DNA of 64,000 nucleotides, taken from assembly GCF_000470655.1 (NCBI RefSeq), contig NC_021921.1, positions 2,480,001 to 2,544,000 on the forward strand, given 5' to 3'. The DNA is from Halorhabdus tiamatea SARL4B. GTDB taxonomy: Archaea > Halobacteriota > Halobacteria > Halobacteriales > Haloarculaceae. A program made the translations under genes and the position numbers. The notes beneath the pieces were generated by a model, which worked only from the letters and a program-made list of their open reading frames with translations, ran no database searches and was not told the origin of the DNA. Below, piece after piece: positions 18,301 to 30,188 of the stretch. The stretch's first letter is position 1. Every line of letters starts with the position of its first letter.

Positions 18301-19143
18301 ATGACTGCCGAACTCGACACGCCGATCCTGGATAATCACCTCCATCTCGATCCCGACCACGGCCGTGGAATCGACGCCGTCGAGGACTTCGCCCGTGCCG
18401 GCGGGACGCACCTGCTGGTCGTCAACAAACCGTCCTGGATGCTCGAGGATGTCGGCGACGACGAGGCGGTCTTTCGGGCGGTCTTCGAGACGACCATCGA
18501 CGCCGTCGAGCGGGCCTCCGAGGTACTCCCCGGTCGCGCCTGGCCGGTGCTGGGCGTCCATCCCGCACTGATCTCGAAGCTGACGGGCCGCGGCTATACG
18601 CCGCCAGAGGCGCGCGATATCATGCAAGCCGGCCTCGACGTCGCGGCGGAGTACGTCGCCGACGGCCCGGCGCTCGCGCTCAAATCCGGTCGGCCCCACT
18701 ACGACGTCGGCGACCCGATCTGGGAGGCATCCAACGACGTGATGAAACACGCCTTCGAGCTGGGTGCCGAGACTGGCTCGGCCGTCCAACTCCACACCGA
18801 GAGCGGCCAAGACTTCACCGAAGTTGCCGAGTGGGCCGAAGAACGTGGCCTGCCGGCTAAACGCGTCGTCAAGCACTACTCGGAGGGGCGTCTCGACGGC
18901 CCGACGGCGAGCGTCCTCGCCGACAGGGACGAACTGGAAATAGCGGCCGAGGAAGCTGAACCGTTCCTGATGGAGACTGATTTCATCGACGACCCCGACC
19001 GTCCGGGGGCGGTGCTCGGCCCGAAGACCGTCCCCCGACGTGTCGAGTGGATGCGCGAGGAAGGATACGACGACGCGATCCGGACGGCCCACGTCGAAAC
19101 GCCCGCCGCAGTCTACGGAATCGACCTCGAAGCCACGCTGTGA
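18301..19143 (+). CDS. TatD-related metal-dependent hydrolase
   Basis: The product has 280 residues and the amidohydrolase TIM-barrel layout. Metal-binding signatures are ILDNHLHLDPDHG (HxH), PVLGVHPALI, VQLHTESG and VKHYSEG, and a late acidic site is METDFIDDPDRPG. TatD proteins are DNases or other phosphoesterases; archaeal relatives are uncharacterised. The ATG at 18301 was chosen because sequence from earlier in-frame starts is arginine-rich and overlaps the NYN gene. It is probably transcribed with the NYN-domain gene. Confidence 0.9.
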   Translation: MTAELDTPILDNHLHLDPDHGRGIDAVEDFARAGGTHLLVVNKPSWMLEDVGDDEAVFRAVFETTIDAVERASEVLPGRAWPVLGVHPALISKLTGRGYTPPEARDIMQAGLDVAAEYVADGPALALKSGRPHYDVGDPIWEASNDVMKHAFELGAETGSAVQLHTESGQDFTEVAEWAEERGLPAKRVVKHYSEGRLDGPTASVLADRDELEIAAEEAEPFLMETDFIDDPDRPGAVLGPKTVPRRVEWMREEGYDDAIRTAHVETPAAVYGIDLEATL

Positions 19144-19164
19144 GGTCGCGATGCCAGGGTTCGC

Positions 19165-19878
19165 TCAGAGTTCGAACGTCTCGTCGCCGCCGAGAGCGTG
19201 TACCTCGGCGTTACTGCCGACGGCTTTCACTTCGCGAGCGAACGCGTCGGCGTTCTGTTCGATCGGCGGGAACGTGTCGTAATGCATCGGGAACGCGTGA
19301 TCGACGTCGAGCCAGTCGACGGCGACGGCGGCCTGCTCGGGTCCCATCGTGAAGTGATCGCCGATCGGGATGGCCGCGGCGTCCGGCTCCAGGAACGGCG
19401 CGATCACGTCGCGCATCTCCGTCATCAGCCCGGTATCGCCGGCGTGGTAGAACGCCGTCGTCTCGACGTCGCTCTTCCGGGTCGGCTCGGCGTCTGAGAT
19501 CACGAACCCGGCGGGCATTCCTGCCGACCCGATCTCGTAGCCCGTGTTGATGCCGTTGGTGTGATCGGCCCGGTGCATCGTCACGAAGGCGTCGCCGACC
19601 TCGACGGTGCCGCCGAGGTTCATCCCGATCGTCTCGTTGCCGTGCTCGCTCTCGATATAGCCGGCGAGTTCCGGCGTCGCGACGACGGTCGCGTCCGGGA
19701 ACGCACCGACGTCGGCGATGTGGTCGCCGTGGCCGTGAGTGAGGAGCACGAAGTCGGGACTCTCGACGTCTTCGGCCGACAGCGACGTCTTCGGGTTGTC
19801 GAAGAACGGGTCGATCAGCAATCGGGTGTCTCCACGTTCGACGCTCCAGGTCGAGTGACCGTGCCAGGTGAGTTGCAT
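19165..19878 (-). CDS. UPF0173-type metallo-beta-lactamase-fold hydrolase
   Basis: This 237-residue protein has the metallo-beta-lactamase fold. It starts [20 protein letters not shown] and has the zinc motif [13 protein letters not shown] (HxHxDH). Later histidines occur in [17 protein letters not shown] and [13 protein letters not shown]. These features are characteristic of the UPF0173 family of uncharacterised hydrolases. It is likely cytoplasmic with two metals. It converges on the TatD gene with 21 bases between stop codons. Confidence 0.93.
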   Translation of the reverse strand: MQLTWHGHSTWSVERGDTRLLIDPFFDNPKTSLSAEDVESPDFVLLTHGHGDHIADVGAFPDATVVATPELAGYIESEHGNETIGMNLGGTVEVGDAFVTMHRADHTNGINTGYEIGSAGMPAGFVISDAEPTRKSDVETTAFYHAGDTGLMTEMRDVIAPFLEPDAAAIPIGDHFTMGPEQAAVAVDWLDVDHAFPMHYDTFPPIEQNADAFAREVKAVGSNAEVHALGGDETFEL

Positions 19879-20004
19879 GCGTCCGTCCTACGTTCGAGAG
19901 ACACTTAATGCTCCGTGGCTCCGGCAGACTCTCCGTCCAGTCGTTGCCGTCCAGAGACGGACCGTCAGCCAAGCGTTTATCCACGCTAGCGACTAGATCT
20001 TCCC

Positions 20005-21123
20005 ATGCCACCGGAAGAACTGTCCCGCCGACGGTTTCTCGGCCTGCTGGGTGCCTCGACAGCACTCGGCGCGGCCGGGTGTGCGGACTCGCCGTCGGCC
20101 GAGACGGTCGATCCAGTGCCGTCTGACACCGGGACTGACGACAGTCCGGAACTGACGACAGACACCCCCGATGTGGACGCCCAGTCACGATACACGGACG
20201 TCTACCGGTCGGTCAGCGATTCGGTCGTCCAGATCAGGGTCATTACGACCCTCGGCTCCGCCGGGACCGGGAGCGGGTTCGTCTACGACGACACCCATCT
20301 GGTGACGAACGAACACGTCGTCGCGGACGCCCAGGAGCTGTACGTTCGCTACCCCTCGACCGGCTGGCGGCAGGCATCCGTCGTCGGAACCGACCTCCAC
20401 AGTGACCTCGCGGTCCTGTCCGTCGACGCCCATCCGTCGGCCGCCGATCCGCTGTCCTTCGTCGACCGTGAGCCCGCGATTGGCACCGAAGTAGTTGCCA
20501 TCGGGAATCCATACGGGCTCTCGGGTTCCGTCTCGGCGGGCATCGTCAGCGGCGTCGACCGGACGCTGGCGGGGCCCAACAACTTCTCGATCCCCGACAC
20601 GATCCAGACGGACGCGGCGGTGAATCCGGGCAATAGCGGCGGCCCCCTGGTCAATCTGGGCGGCGAGGTCGTCGGCCTCATCAGCGCCGGTCGTGGCGAC
20701 AACATCGGGTTGGCGATCTCCAGCGCGTTGACTCGCAGAGTCGTCCCGAGTCTGATCGAGACCGGTTCCTACGAGCATCCGTATCTCGGGATCGGACTCC
20801 GGGACGTCACGCCCGCCGTGGCCAGAGCCAACGACCTCCCGGAGATCTCCGGCGTCTACGTCACGCAGGTCCTCGAGGGCAGCCCGTCGGACGGGGTTCT
20901 CCAGGGGGCGACCGGCGAGACGACCGTCGATGGCCGCCCGGTCCCGGTCGGCGGTGACGTGATCACTCACATCGAAGGTGAGCCGACGCCGATCAGCCAG
21001 CAGCTGGCGAGCGTCCTCGCCCTCCAGACCGAGGTCGGCCAACCGGCCACGATCCGTGTCTGGCGCGACGGGACCGCCGAAGACCTGCAAGTCACGATCG
21101 GGTCCAGAGACGACGCGAACTGA
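20005..21123 (+). CDS. Exported HtrA/DegP-like serine protease with PDZ domain
   Basis: The 372-residue precursor has a Tat signal (LSRRRFLGLLGASTALGAAG) and lipobox cysteine C26, predicting a lipoprotein on the outer face. The trypsin-like domain has the triad H104 (TNEHVV), D134 (HSDLAVL) and S211 (NPGNSGGPL). A PDZ domain occupies about residues 255-365 (YLGIGLRDVTP, and GGDVITHIEGEP). HtrA proteins degrade or refold damaged exported proteins. The gene is single; the ATG at 20005 is preceded by tttatccacgct, a possible TATA region. Confidence 0.94.
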   Translation: MPPEELSRRRFLGLLGASTALGAAGCADSPSAETVDPVPSDTGTDDSPELTTDTPDVDAQSRYTDVYRSVSDSVVQIRVITTLGSAGTGSGFVYDDTHLVTNEHVVADAQELYVRYPSTGWRQASVVGTDLHSDLAVLSVDAHPSAADPLSFVDREPAIGTEVVAIGNPYGLSGSVSAGIVSGVDRTLAGPNNFSIPDTIQTDAAVNPGNSGGPLVNLGGEVVGLISAGRGDNIGLAISSALTRRVVPSLIETGSYEHPYLGIGLRDVTPAVARANDLPEISGVYVTQVLEGSPSDGVLQGATGETTVDGRPVPVGGDVITHIEGEPTPISQQLASVLALQTEVGQPATIRVWRDGTAEDLQVTIGSRDDAN

Positions 21124-21188
21124 GACGGCAGGCGACCTCCGGTGGTTCGGTGTCTCTTGAAAATTGCTGCATGGACAGCCACAGCGAC

Positions 21189-22124
21189 CTACTGCAGCGA
21201 CTCCGCAACGCCGCGCTCGAGAAGCGGTTCGGCGTTGGTCGCCGGCAGGGTTACGACGTCTTCGGCCACGAGATCGTACGTCCGGTCGTCGACGCCGAGG
21301 ATCTCCCCGACGTCGCTGGTGATTCGAACGGTCGTCCGTTCGACGTCGTCGCCTCCTGACGAGACCGTGTCTGCTTCGACCACTGCCGAGCCGGGTGGCC
21401 CGCCGTCACGCCGCGTCGCCGGCTCGGATCCGTCGTCGGTCGCCCCGGCTGCTGGCGCTTTCCCGTTTTCAGTCGCCGCCGACGGGCCCCCTCGGTCCGG
21501 GCCCGTTGGACGCTCCTCGGCCGCTGAGTCACTGCCCATGAGATCCGCCGCGGGCACCTCCTCAGCGTCGGGCGAGACGGCGTCTGCGTCGGGTTCGGCG
21601 GGTGGCACGGGCGGCTCCGAGTCGGCCCCGGCTGTCTCGGGTTCGGCGGCGTGGTCGGTGTCTCTCCTGTCAGTCGCATCCGTCGGGACGCCCTCGCCCG
21701 AGGAGGCGGCTTCGGTAGTGCCGGCGACGGCCATGGACTCGCCGTCGAGGACGTCGAAGACGCGCTGGCGATTCGATTCGATCGAACTCACGAGGTCGTC
21801 GAAGAGGTCCCGTTCCTCGGTCGTCAGCCCCTCCTCTTCGGTCGGCATGTCCGCCGCCGCGAGTGACGCCATCTTGACGACCTTGCCGACGCGGCGCTCG
21901 TAGATCGCCTCCAGGGTCTGCTCGGCGGTGTCGATGTCGTCGCTGAGCCGGGTGACCTTCGGCGAGTCGAACGGGTCCTCGGCGGCCTCGGCCGCGCGCT
22001 CGCGCTCGGCCCGCAGCGAGCGGACGAACTGGCCGGCCTCCTCGTAGAACGAGTCGCGAAGCTGCTGGAGGCTGTCGGTCTGGCGCTCGCGACTCTGTAC
22101 CGATTGGATCTCGTCTAGGTCCAT
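21189..22124 (-). CDS. Archaeal GINS complex subunit (Gins51-type)
   Basis: The product has 311 residues. The N-terminal helical A-domain (QQLRDSFYEEAGQFVRSLRA, and VGKVVKMASLAAADMPTEEE) matches archaeal GINS. The C-terminal B-domain begins TVRITSDVGEILGVDDRTYD. Between them lies a disordered Asp/Pro/Ala-rich linker at about residues 130-260, longer than in most archaea. GINS joins MCM and the Cas6-like... Cdc45/RecJ partner to form the replicative helicase. It lies 19 bases downstream of priS, a classic archaeal gene pair that couples helicase and primase. Confidence 0.9.
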   Translation of the reverse strand: MDLDEIQSVQSRERQTDSLQQLRDSFYEEAGQFVRSLRAERERAAEAAEDPFDSPKVTRLSDDIDTAEQTLEAIYERRVGKVVKMASLAAADMPTEEEGLTTEERDLFDDLVSSIESNRQRVFDVLDGESMAVAGTTEAASSGEGVPTDATDRRDTDHAAEPETAGADSEPPVPPAEPDADAVSPDAEEVPAADLMGSDSAAEERPTGPDRGGPSAATENGKAPAAGATDDGSEPATRRDGGPPGSAVVEADTVSSGGDDVERTTVRITSDVGEILGVDDRTYDLVAEDVVTLPATNAEPLLERGVAESLQ

Positions 22125-22143
22125 GGTTGTCGGCCTTTCCGGC

Positions 22144-23304
22144 TCACTCCTGGCCCTTCTCGGCGCGCCCGCGACTCATGAGGAACACGCCGAGGTACTC
22201 CGGAACGGAAGTAACTCCCTCCGGGAGTGTAAAGCTATCGCCACCGAGGGAAACCTCACCGGGATCTGTCACTTCGACGGTGATGTCGTGACCGACAAAC
22301 GTCTCCGGGACGGCGTCGACCAGTGGGTCGAAGTCAGCGAGTTCCTCGCGTGTGAGTTTCCTGACAGCGAGCCCGCTCCCGCCGTGGAGGCTGCCCGGAA
22401 GTCGGATGAGTCGGTTCGTATCGGTCGTGACCGGTTCGTCGATTGGGGCGTTCTGCTCGTCGACGACGTCGCCCGTGATCGCCTCGACGAGTTTGCGAAT
22501 CCCTGGCCCACCCGCCTCCATGTTTCCGTCTTCGATCGCCGCGCGATTGGCCTCGATCGCGCCGTAGATCGTCTTCGCCCGCCCCTCGCCGATCCCCTCG
22601 AGTTCCTGTAGTCGCGCCATCGCCTGGTCTTCGGGTAGCGACTCGACGTCGTCGACGAACGCGAGCAGTTCGTCGTGGACGCGCTTGCCCCAGCCCCCCT
22701 CTGTCCGGAGCGTTCGAGCCGTCACGTTCCCGCGCATCTCGGTGGTGACGAGGCCGTCCAGGTCGAGGCCGATCCCGCGGACGTAATCGACGATTTCCCG
22801 TCTGGCCTCGCGCTCTAGGTGTTGAATCCCGTCGTCGCGAACGTGGACGTGATAGCCACGACCGCCCGAGAACACGATCGTCAGGTCATCGAATCCGAAG
22901 TCGTCCTCGAGGAAGTCAAGCAGCCGAACGAGTGCGTCCTTGCAGGCGGCGAGCATCTCGGCGTAGGTGGCTGCGGTGGGATCGACCGACGGCAAGTGAT
23001 CGGCGTCGAGATCGAAGACGACGTCAGAGCCCCGCCAGTCCTTTGCGCCCATCGACCCGGCTCCCGGGTCGGTGTATCGGCCAGCCGAGAAGTAGACGTG
23101 GCGGGGTCGCTCCCTGGCGAGGAACGATTCGAGGTCGCCCAGATCCAGCAGCGACTGGTGGCGAACCATCGTCTCGCCGGGGCTGTCCGTCCACGGGATG
23201 TACCCCCACTCGCGTTCGTGGGCGTCCGGCGGCGGCAGTGGATCGGTCCGTCGATAGTGGTCACCGAACCGGCCGCGGAGATACGCGCGGGTTCGCTCCT
23301 CCAT
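22144..23304 (-). CDS. priS: DNA primase small (catalytic) subunit
   Basis: This 386-residue archaeo-eukaryotic primase catalytic subunit has the metal-binding aspartates in DVVFDLDADHLPS. The motif VYFSAGRYTDPGA marks the substrate pocket, and SGGRGYHVHVRD is the conserved histidine strand. It makes RNA or DNA primers with the large subunit PriL, which is not in the window. The N-terminus MEERTRAYLRGRFGDHY matches haloarchaeal homologues. It heads a two-gene operon with the GINS gene. Confidence 0.96.
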   Translation of the reverse strand: MEERTRAYLRGRFGDHYRRTDPLPPPDAHEREWGYIPWTDSPGETMVRHQSLLDLGDLESFLARERPRHVYFSAGRYTDPGAGSMGAKDWRGSDVVFDLDADHLPSVDPTAATYAEMLAACKDALVRLLDFLEDDFGFDDLTIVFSGGRGYHVHVRDDGIQHLEREARREIVDYVRGIGLDLDGLVTTEMRGNVTARTLRTEGGWGKRVHDELLAFVDDVESLPEDQAMARLQELEGIGEGRAKTIYGAIEANRAAIEDGNMEAGGPGIRKLVEAITGDVVDEQNAPIDEPVTTDTNRLIRLPGSLHGGSGLAVRKLTREELADFDPLVDAVPETFVGHDITVEVTDPGEVSLGGDSFTLPEGVTSVPEYLGVFLMSRGRAEKGQE

Positions 23305-23372
23305 CGCTCCCGGATTCGCGGAGCGAAGGAAAAGGATTGTCGGTCGGGAGCCTGGGAGTCGAGTGCCAGGAG

Positions 23373-23858
23373 CTATCGCGAGAGCAGCCCCTGCAGCCGG
23401 TCGATGATGCCGTCGTCGTCACCGAGCGAGAGGTAGTAGGCGTCGCCGCCGTCCTCGTAATAGTTGTCGATGCGCCGCTGGACCTCGAAGCCGATGTGGC
23501 GATAGAACTGCATGGCGGACTGGTTGGTCGTCCGCGCGTGACAGGAGACGGACTCGTAGTTCTCGACGGCTCTGGCGATGAGACGCTTGCCGAATCCCTT
23601 GTTTCGATAGGCCGAATCGACCGCGAGAAAGAGCATGTACCCGTCACGTCGAACTGCCGCGAACCCGATGAGGTTCGGGTCGTGTCCTCGGTTGTAATAG
23701 ACGTAGACCGTCGAGCGACGATAGGCGTCTTCGAAGAAGCGTCGTCGCTGGCGCAAAATCCCTTCCTCTGCTCTGATGTCTTCTTTGAGCTTCCAGGCGG
23801 CGTCGACGAACTCGTCGTCGCCGCGTTCGACCCGTGTCGCTTCGACGGTGACGCTCAC
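23373..23858 (-). CDS. GNAT-family N-acetyltransferase
   Basis: The product has 161 residues. The acetyl-CoA loop is YRNKGFGKRLIARAVE, preceded by the strand GYMLFLAVDSA, and the last motif is NQSAMQFYRHIGFEVQRRI, which is the usual GNAT arrangement. The substrate is unknown; the form resembles archaeal protein N-terminal or small-molecule acetylases. A strong TATA-like sequence lies about 30 bases upstream of the ATG (see the promoter at 23884-23896). The gene lies 68 bases upstream of priS on the same strand. Confidence 0.92.
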   Translation of the reverse strand: MSVTVEATRVERGDDEFVDAAWKLKEDIRAEEGILRQRRRFFEDAYRRSTVYVYYNRGHDPNLIGFAAVRRDGYMLFLAVDSAYRNKGFGKRLIARAVENYESVSCHARTTNQSAMQFYRHIGFEVQRRIDNYYEDGGDAYYLSLGDDDGIIDRLQGLLSR

Positions 23859-23883
23859 TGCATCGACGTATGCCCTTGACCCA

Positions 23884-23896
23884 TTTAACTTTTAAG
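23884..23896 (-). promoter_or_regulatory. Probable TATA box of the acetyltransferase gene
   Basis: On the minus strand the sequence ttaaaagttaaat lies 26-38 bases before the ATG at 23858. It is the only AT-rich stretch in a GC-rich gap, and its spacing suits a leaderless archaeal transcript. The remainder of the gap up to 24058 holds no recognisable gene. Confidence 0.55.
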
Positions 23897-24058
23897 GCGC
23901 TTCACGAATCGGTCCGGACCGCGCCGCCGGCGAACAATCGCCGGTGTCGAGACCAGGATGCACGCTTCGAGGCGGCCCATCGACGTCTTTTCCAGGCAGG
24001 GATACTCGATCGGATCGAGGCCACAACGCTTTCAGTCAGTGCAGTTGATTTGTCCTGT

Positions 24059-24867
24059 ATGCCTGGACGAATACAGCCGCCTCATCGGGGGGACATCCAC
24101 GACCGGTTGAAACAGGCACTGGTCACCGGACTGACGCTGACTGTTCCGCTTTTGATCACCGTCGTCGTGGTGAGTTTCATCTGGGGGTTCATTTTCGGGA
24201 CGCTCCAGCCATTGACCGGGACACTCCAGCGCGTCCTCGGTATCAGTGGCGATACCCCGGAGATCCTGCTCCAGATCGTCTCTTTGCTCGTCGTGGTTGT
24301 ACTCGTCGTAATCATCGGCTTCCTCGCGGACTCGTACTCCGGCGCGAAAGCCGCCGAACAACGCTTCGACCGGGCGATGGGGGCCATCCCGGGTATCGGC
24401 AGCGTCTATCAGACGTTCAACGAGATGAGCGAATTAGTGTTCGACGCCGACACCGAGAGCTTTCAGGAGATCAAACTCGTCGAGTTCCCCACTGAAGGAT
24501 CGTACGCGACCGGGTTCGTGACGGCCGAAACTCCCGAAGACATCCAACGCCAGACCGGCCACGAGGACATGTTGACGATCTACGTTCCGCTGGCTCCGAA
24601 TCCACTCATGGGTGGCTACGTGCTTCACGTTTCTCCAGACCGGTGTATCGACGTGGACATGAGCGTCGAAGAAGGGCTCAAGACGATCATGACCAGCGGC
24701 GTCGCCATCGGCGATACGGACACGGTCGAGGCGGCCCCGCTGGAGTATTCCGATAGCCTGCCCGACGGGATCGTCCAAGCCGGGTGGTTCTCCAGTGGTG
24801 ACAGGGATGACGAAGAACCGTCTGGAGATGCTACGTCATCGGCCGAGGACAGACAGGGTGAGGGGTC

Positions 24868-24871
<4 letters not shown>
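24059..24871 (+). CDS. DUF502 membrane protein
   Basis: The product has 270 residues. Two membrane helices (VTGLTLTVPLLITVVVVSFI, and LLQIVSLLVVVVLVVIIGFL) frame an extracytoplasmic loop. A conserved soluble domain follows with MGAIPGIGSVYQTFNEMSEL and VPLAPNPLMGGYVLHVS, typical of the DUF502 family, whose function is unknown. The ATG at 24059 gives the family's usual short N-terminus; the upstream frame is arginine-rich and non-conserved. The stop overlaps the archease GTG start by four bases (GTGA), so the two are translationally coupled. Confidence 0.9.
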
Positions 24872-27604
<2,733 letters not shown>

Positions 27605-27673
27605 ATCGCGACCCCCTCCAGTGACGTCCCGCAGTTCGAACCTTACTTTGTCTCCGGGTGCGAATTAGCGCGT

Positions 27674-29134
27674 ATGACTACCTACGACGCCGGCGAGTTC
27701 ACCTTACAGAAGGTTCGGGAGTACGTCTGGGAAATCCCTCAGGAAGACGAGATGCGCGTCCCGGCCCGCGTCCTCGCCAGCGAGGAACTCCTCGACGAAA
27801 TCAGCGAGGATCTCTCCTTGCAGCAACTCAAGAACACGACCCACCTCCCGGGGATCCAGAAGTACGCCCTCGCGATGCCCGACGCCCACCAGGGCTATGG
27901 GTTCCCGGTCGGCGGCGTCGCCGGGATCGACACCGAGAACGGCGTCATCTCGCCCGGTGCGGTTGGTTACGACATTAATTGTGGGGTGAGGATGATGAAA
28001 ACAAACCTCACGTACAGTGATATCCAGGGGCGCGAGCAAGAACTCGTCGACGCGCTGTTCGAGGCGATCCCGAGCGGGCTCGGCGGCGGTGGCGTCGTCC
28101 AGACGGACGTCGACACCTTAGCGGAGATTTTAGAGCGTGGTGTCGAGTGGGCACTCGAGGAGGGATACGCCGTCGAAGACGATCTCACCCACTGCGAGGA
28201 CGAGGGTGTCCGGCCGGGGGCCGACGCCGACGCGGTCTCGAAGAAGGCCAAAGACAGGGGTCGCCAGCAACTCGGGAGTCTCGGGAGCGGGAATCACTTC
28301 CTGGAAGTCCAGCGTGTCACGGACGTCTACCGCGAGGACGTCGCCGAGCGCTTCGGTCTCGAGGAAGACCAGATCGTGGTTCTGATTCACTGTGGCTCGC
28401 GCGGGCTGGGCCACCAGGTCTGTACCGACTACCTTCGGGAGATCGAAAAGACTCATGAGGGACTGCTCGAGCAACTCCCGGACAAGGAACTCGCGGCCGC
28501 GCCCGCAGGCAGTCACCTCGCCGAGGAGTACTACGCCGCGATGAACGCGGCGATCAACTTCGCGTGGGTCAACCGCCAGCTCATCATGCACCGAACCCGC
28601 GAGGTCTTCGCCGACGTCTTCGATCGTGACTGGCGCGACATGGAGATGGAGTTGCTCTACGACGTCGCCCACAACATCGCCAAGAAGGAGACCCATACCA
28701 TTGGGGACGAGGATCGCGAACTCTTCGTCCACCGGAAGGGCGCGACGCGGGCGTTCCCGGCCGGCCACCCCGAAGTCCCGGCGGCCTACCGCGACGTCGG
28801 CCAGCCGATCATCATCCCCGGGAGCATGGGCGCGGGGAGTTACGTCCTCCGCGGTGGCGAGAACTCCTTGGCGGAGACGTTCGGCTCGACGGCCCACGGC
28901 GCGGGCCGGCTCATGTCCCGGACGGAAGCCAAGAACACCTACTGGGGCGAGGACGTCCAGGACGACCTCCGGGAGACTCAGGAAATCTACGTCAAAGCTC
29001 AGAGCGGCGCGACTGTCGCCGAGGAGGCCCCCGGCGTCTACAAGGACATCGACGAGGTCGTTCGGATCTCGGACGAACTCGGGATCGGCGACCGGGTCGC
29101 CCGGACGTTCCCGGTCTGCAATATCAAAGGCTAG
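27674..29134 (+). CDS. rtcB: tRNA-splicing ligase RtcB
   Basis: This 486-residue RNA ligase joins 2',3'-cyclic phosphate and 5'-hydroxyl ends using GTP and manganese. Key motifs are AMPDAHQGYGFPVGG, VGYDINCGVRMM (C103), LGSGNHFLEVQ, IHCGSRGLGHQ, and the guanylylated histidine region GSTAHGAGRLMSR. No intein is inserted, unlike in several other archaea. It acts with archease on tRNA exons, and the window also carries an intron-bearing tRNA-Trp. The gene lies 69 bases after katG. Confidence 0.97.
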   Translation: MTTYDAGEFTLQKVREYVWEIPQEDEMRVPARVLASEELLDEISEDLSLQQLKNTTHLPGIQKYALAMPDAHQGYGFPVGGVAGIDTENGVISPGAVGYDINCGVRMMKTNLTYSDIQGREQELVDALFEAIPSGLGGGGVVQTDVDTLAEILERGVEWALEEGYAVEDDLTHCEDEGVRPGADADAVSKKAKDRGRQQLGSLGSGNHFLEVQRVTDVYREDVAERFGLEEDQIVVLIHCGSRGLGHQVCTDYLREIEKTHEGLLEQLPDKELAAAPAGSHLAEEYYAAMNAAINFAWVNRQLIMHRTREVFADVFDRDWRDMEMELLYDVAHNIAKKETHTIGDEDRELFVHRKGATRAFPAGHPEVPAAYRDVGQPIIIPGSMGAGSYVLRGGENSLAETFGSTAHGAGRLMSRTEAKNTYWGEDVQDDLRETQEIYVKAQSGATVAEEAPGVYKDIDEVVRISDELGIGDRVARTFPVCNIKG

Positions 29135-29146
29135 TCGAGCGGGCGT

Positions 29147-29599
29147 TCAGATGCCTGTGTCGCCGTTCCATCGCGAAATCACGGCTGATTGGTTCAGCGA
29201 CGCGTTGTGGAAGACGAGTTCGAGGCGACTACTCGAGCGGACTGGCTCGCCGAAAGCGCTTTGCTCGCTGACCTGGACGGCGTCGCCCGGCGTGACGAGT
29301 GCTGATTCGTTCGATCCGGCCAGGGCGGCCCAGGTAACGTTGCTGTCGGATCCGCTGACGTAGAGGTCTCCGCTGGGAATCTCGTCACCTCTGTCGTGGG
29401 TGATGAGGAGTGCGCTGGTCTGGTCGATGTACTCGTAGGTGAAGTTGGCCTGTGGCGGGCCGGTATCGCCCTCCGAAAACATGATCGCGCTGATCCCGAC
29501 GCCGGCCACGAGGACGAACGCGATGGCGACGAGTGTCACGACGGCCGTCATCTCAGAGACGCCGCGGTCGTCGCTGTCTCCGGGGGTGGCCGGATCCAT
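29147..29599 (-). CDS. Type IV pilin-like secreted protein
   Basis: This 150-residue protein has an archaeal class III (prepilin) signal: a short charged leader with DDRG, then VSEMTAVVTLVAIAFVLVAG. The presumed cut is after RG, leaving the hydrophobic helix as the assembly scaffold. The rest is a Ser/Asn-rich beta domain with several N-glycosylation sequons (NFT, NVT, NES, NAS, NQS). It would be processed by PibD and form or decorate a pilus. No pilus assembly genes are adjacent. Confidence 0.85.
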   Translation of the reverse strand: MDPATPGDSDDRGVSEMTAVVTLVAIAFVLVAGVGISAIMFSEGDTGPPQANFTYEYIDQTSALLITHDRGDEIPSGDLYVSGSDSNVTWAALAGSNESALVTPGDAVQVSEQSAFGEPVRSSSRLELVFHNASLNQSAVISRWNGDTGI

Positions 29600-29733
29600 T
29601 GCTCGTCGGTAATTATGCCCGGAGCGATAAAAGAGTGGTCGCTTCGAAATTCGCGCCTCGGGATCGGCCAGTTGTCGGTTACAGCGCAGGGCTCAACACA
29701 ACCCTTTTGAGCGGTCCGGGTGTCGATTTGCGC

Positions 29734-30102
29734 ATGCAACCGCTGGCGGTCGGGTGGATCGACGTGGTCGGGGCCACGACCACCGAGGCCGCGAATCCGA
29801 TTCAGGCGGCGGGATGGATTCCCACGTGGATCCCTGACTGGTCCCTCGATATCTTCGCTGTCGTCGTCGTGCTGGGGCTTGCCTGGGTCGCCAGCCGGTT
29901 GCTCGTGAGTCTGCTCGGCCGACGGATCGCCCGCCAGTTCAGCCGCCCCAGCTTGACCCGAGCGTTCATCCGTGGGCTTCGCGTCGGCGTGTTCGTCCTC
30001 GCGTTGCTCGTCATCCTCCGGATCTTCGGCCTCCAACTGGGCGACATTGCTCTCTCGGTGACGGTTTTCACCGCCGTGGTCGGTGTCGTCCTCGCACCGA
30101 TT
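29734..30102 (+). pseudogene. 5' fragment of mscS, interrupted by an IS
   Basis: These 123 codons encode the start of a small-conductance mechanosensitive channel: a periplasmic N-terminus, then helices WSLDIFAVVVVLGLAWVASR, GLRVGVFVLALLVILRIFGL and the start of the pore helix (VFTAVVGVVLAPI). The frame then runs into the insertion sequence and stops at 30135. If the IS and one copy of the 8-bp duplication are removed, the frame continues exactly as VLAPIVGSVISGVFLLADQ. So the interruption is clean and the two parts are one broken gene. Confidence 0.93.
30095..30102 (+). repeat. Target-site duplication, left copy (caccgatt)
   Basis: The eight bases caccgatt directly before the IS left end are repeated directly after its right end at 31549-31556. 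An 8-bp duplication is the size made by ISH6-type elements. Both copies are identical, which points to a recent insertion. Confidence 0.95.
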
Positions 30103-30139
30103 GGTCGTGTCGCAAAGTCCTCTAGAGTTCAGTAACTGA

Positions 30140-30188
30140 CTCCCCTGAGGAAGGGGACGCCTCTGGTGTCCACTCCGAGAGGTGCCCC
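30140..30188 (+). promoter_or_regulatory. Subterminal hairpins masking the transposase ribosome-binding site
   Basis: Two short hairpins lie between the left inverted repeat and the transposase ATG. The first is tcccc-tgaggaa-gggga at 30141-30157. The second pairs cctct at 30160-30164 with agagg at 30178-30182. The second 3' arm covers the likely Shine-Dalgarno gaggtg before the ATG at 30189. A transcript reading in from mscS would form these hairpins and limit translation of the transposase. The regulatory role is inferred from structure. Confidence 0.45.

Noticed and set aside
21142-21903. Long plus-strand open frame opposite the GINS gene
   Set aside because: It is a Ser-rich mirror of GC-rich coding sequence on the other strand, with no recognisable domain.
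27674-29134. Possible intein in rtcB
   Set aside because: The protein is of normal length and all motifs run without interruption.
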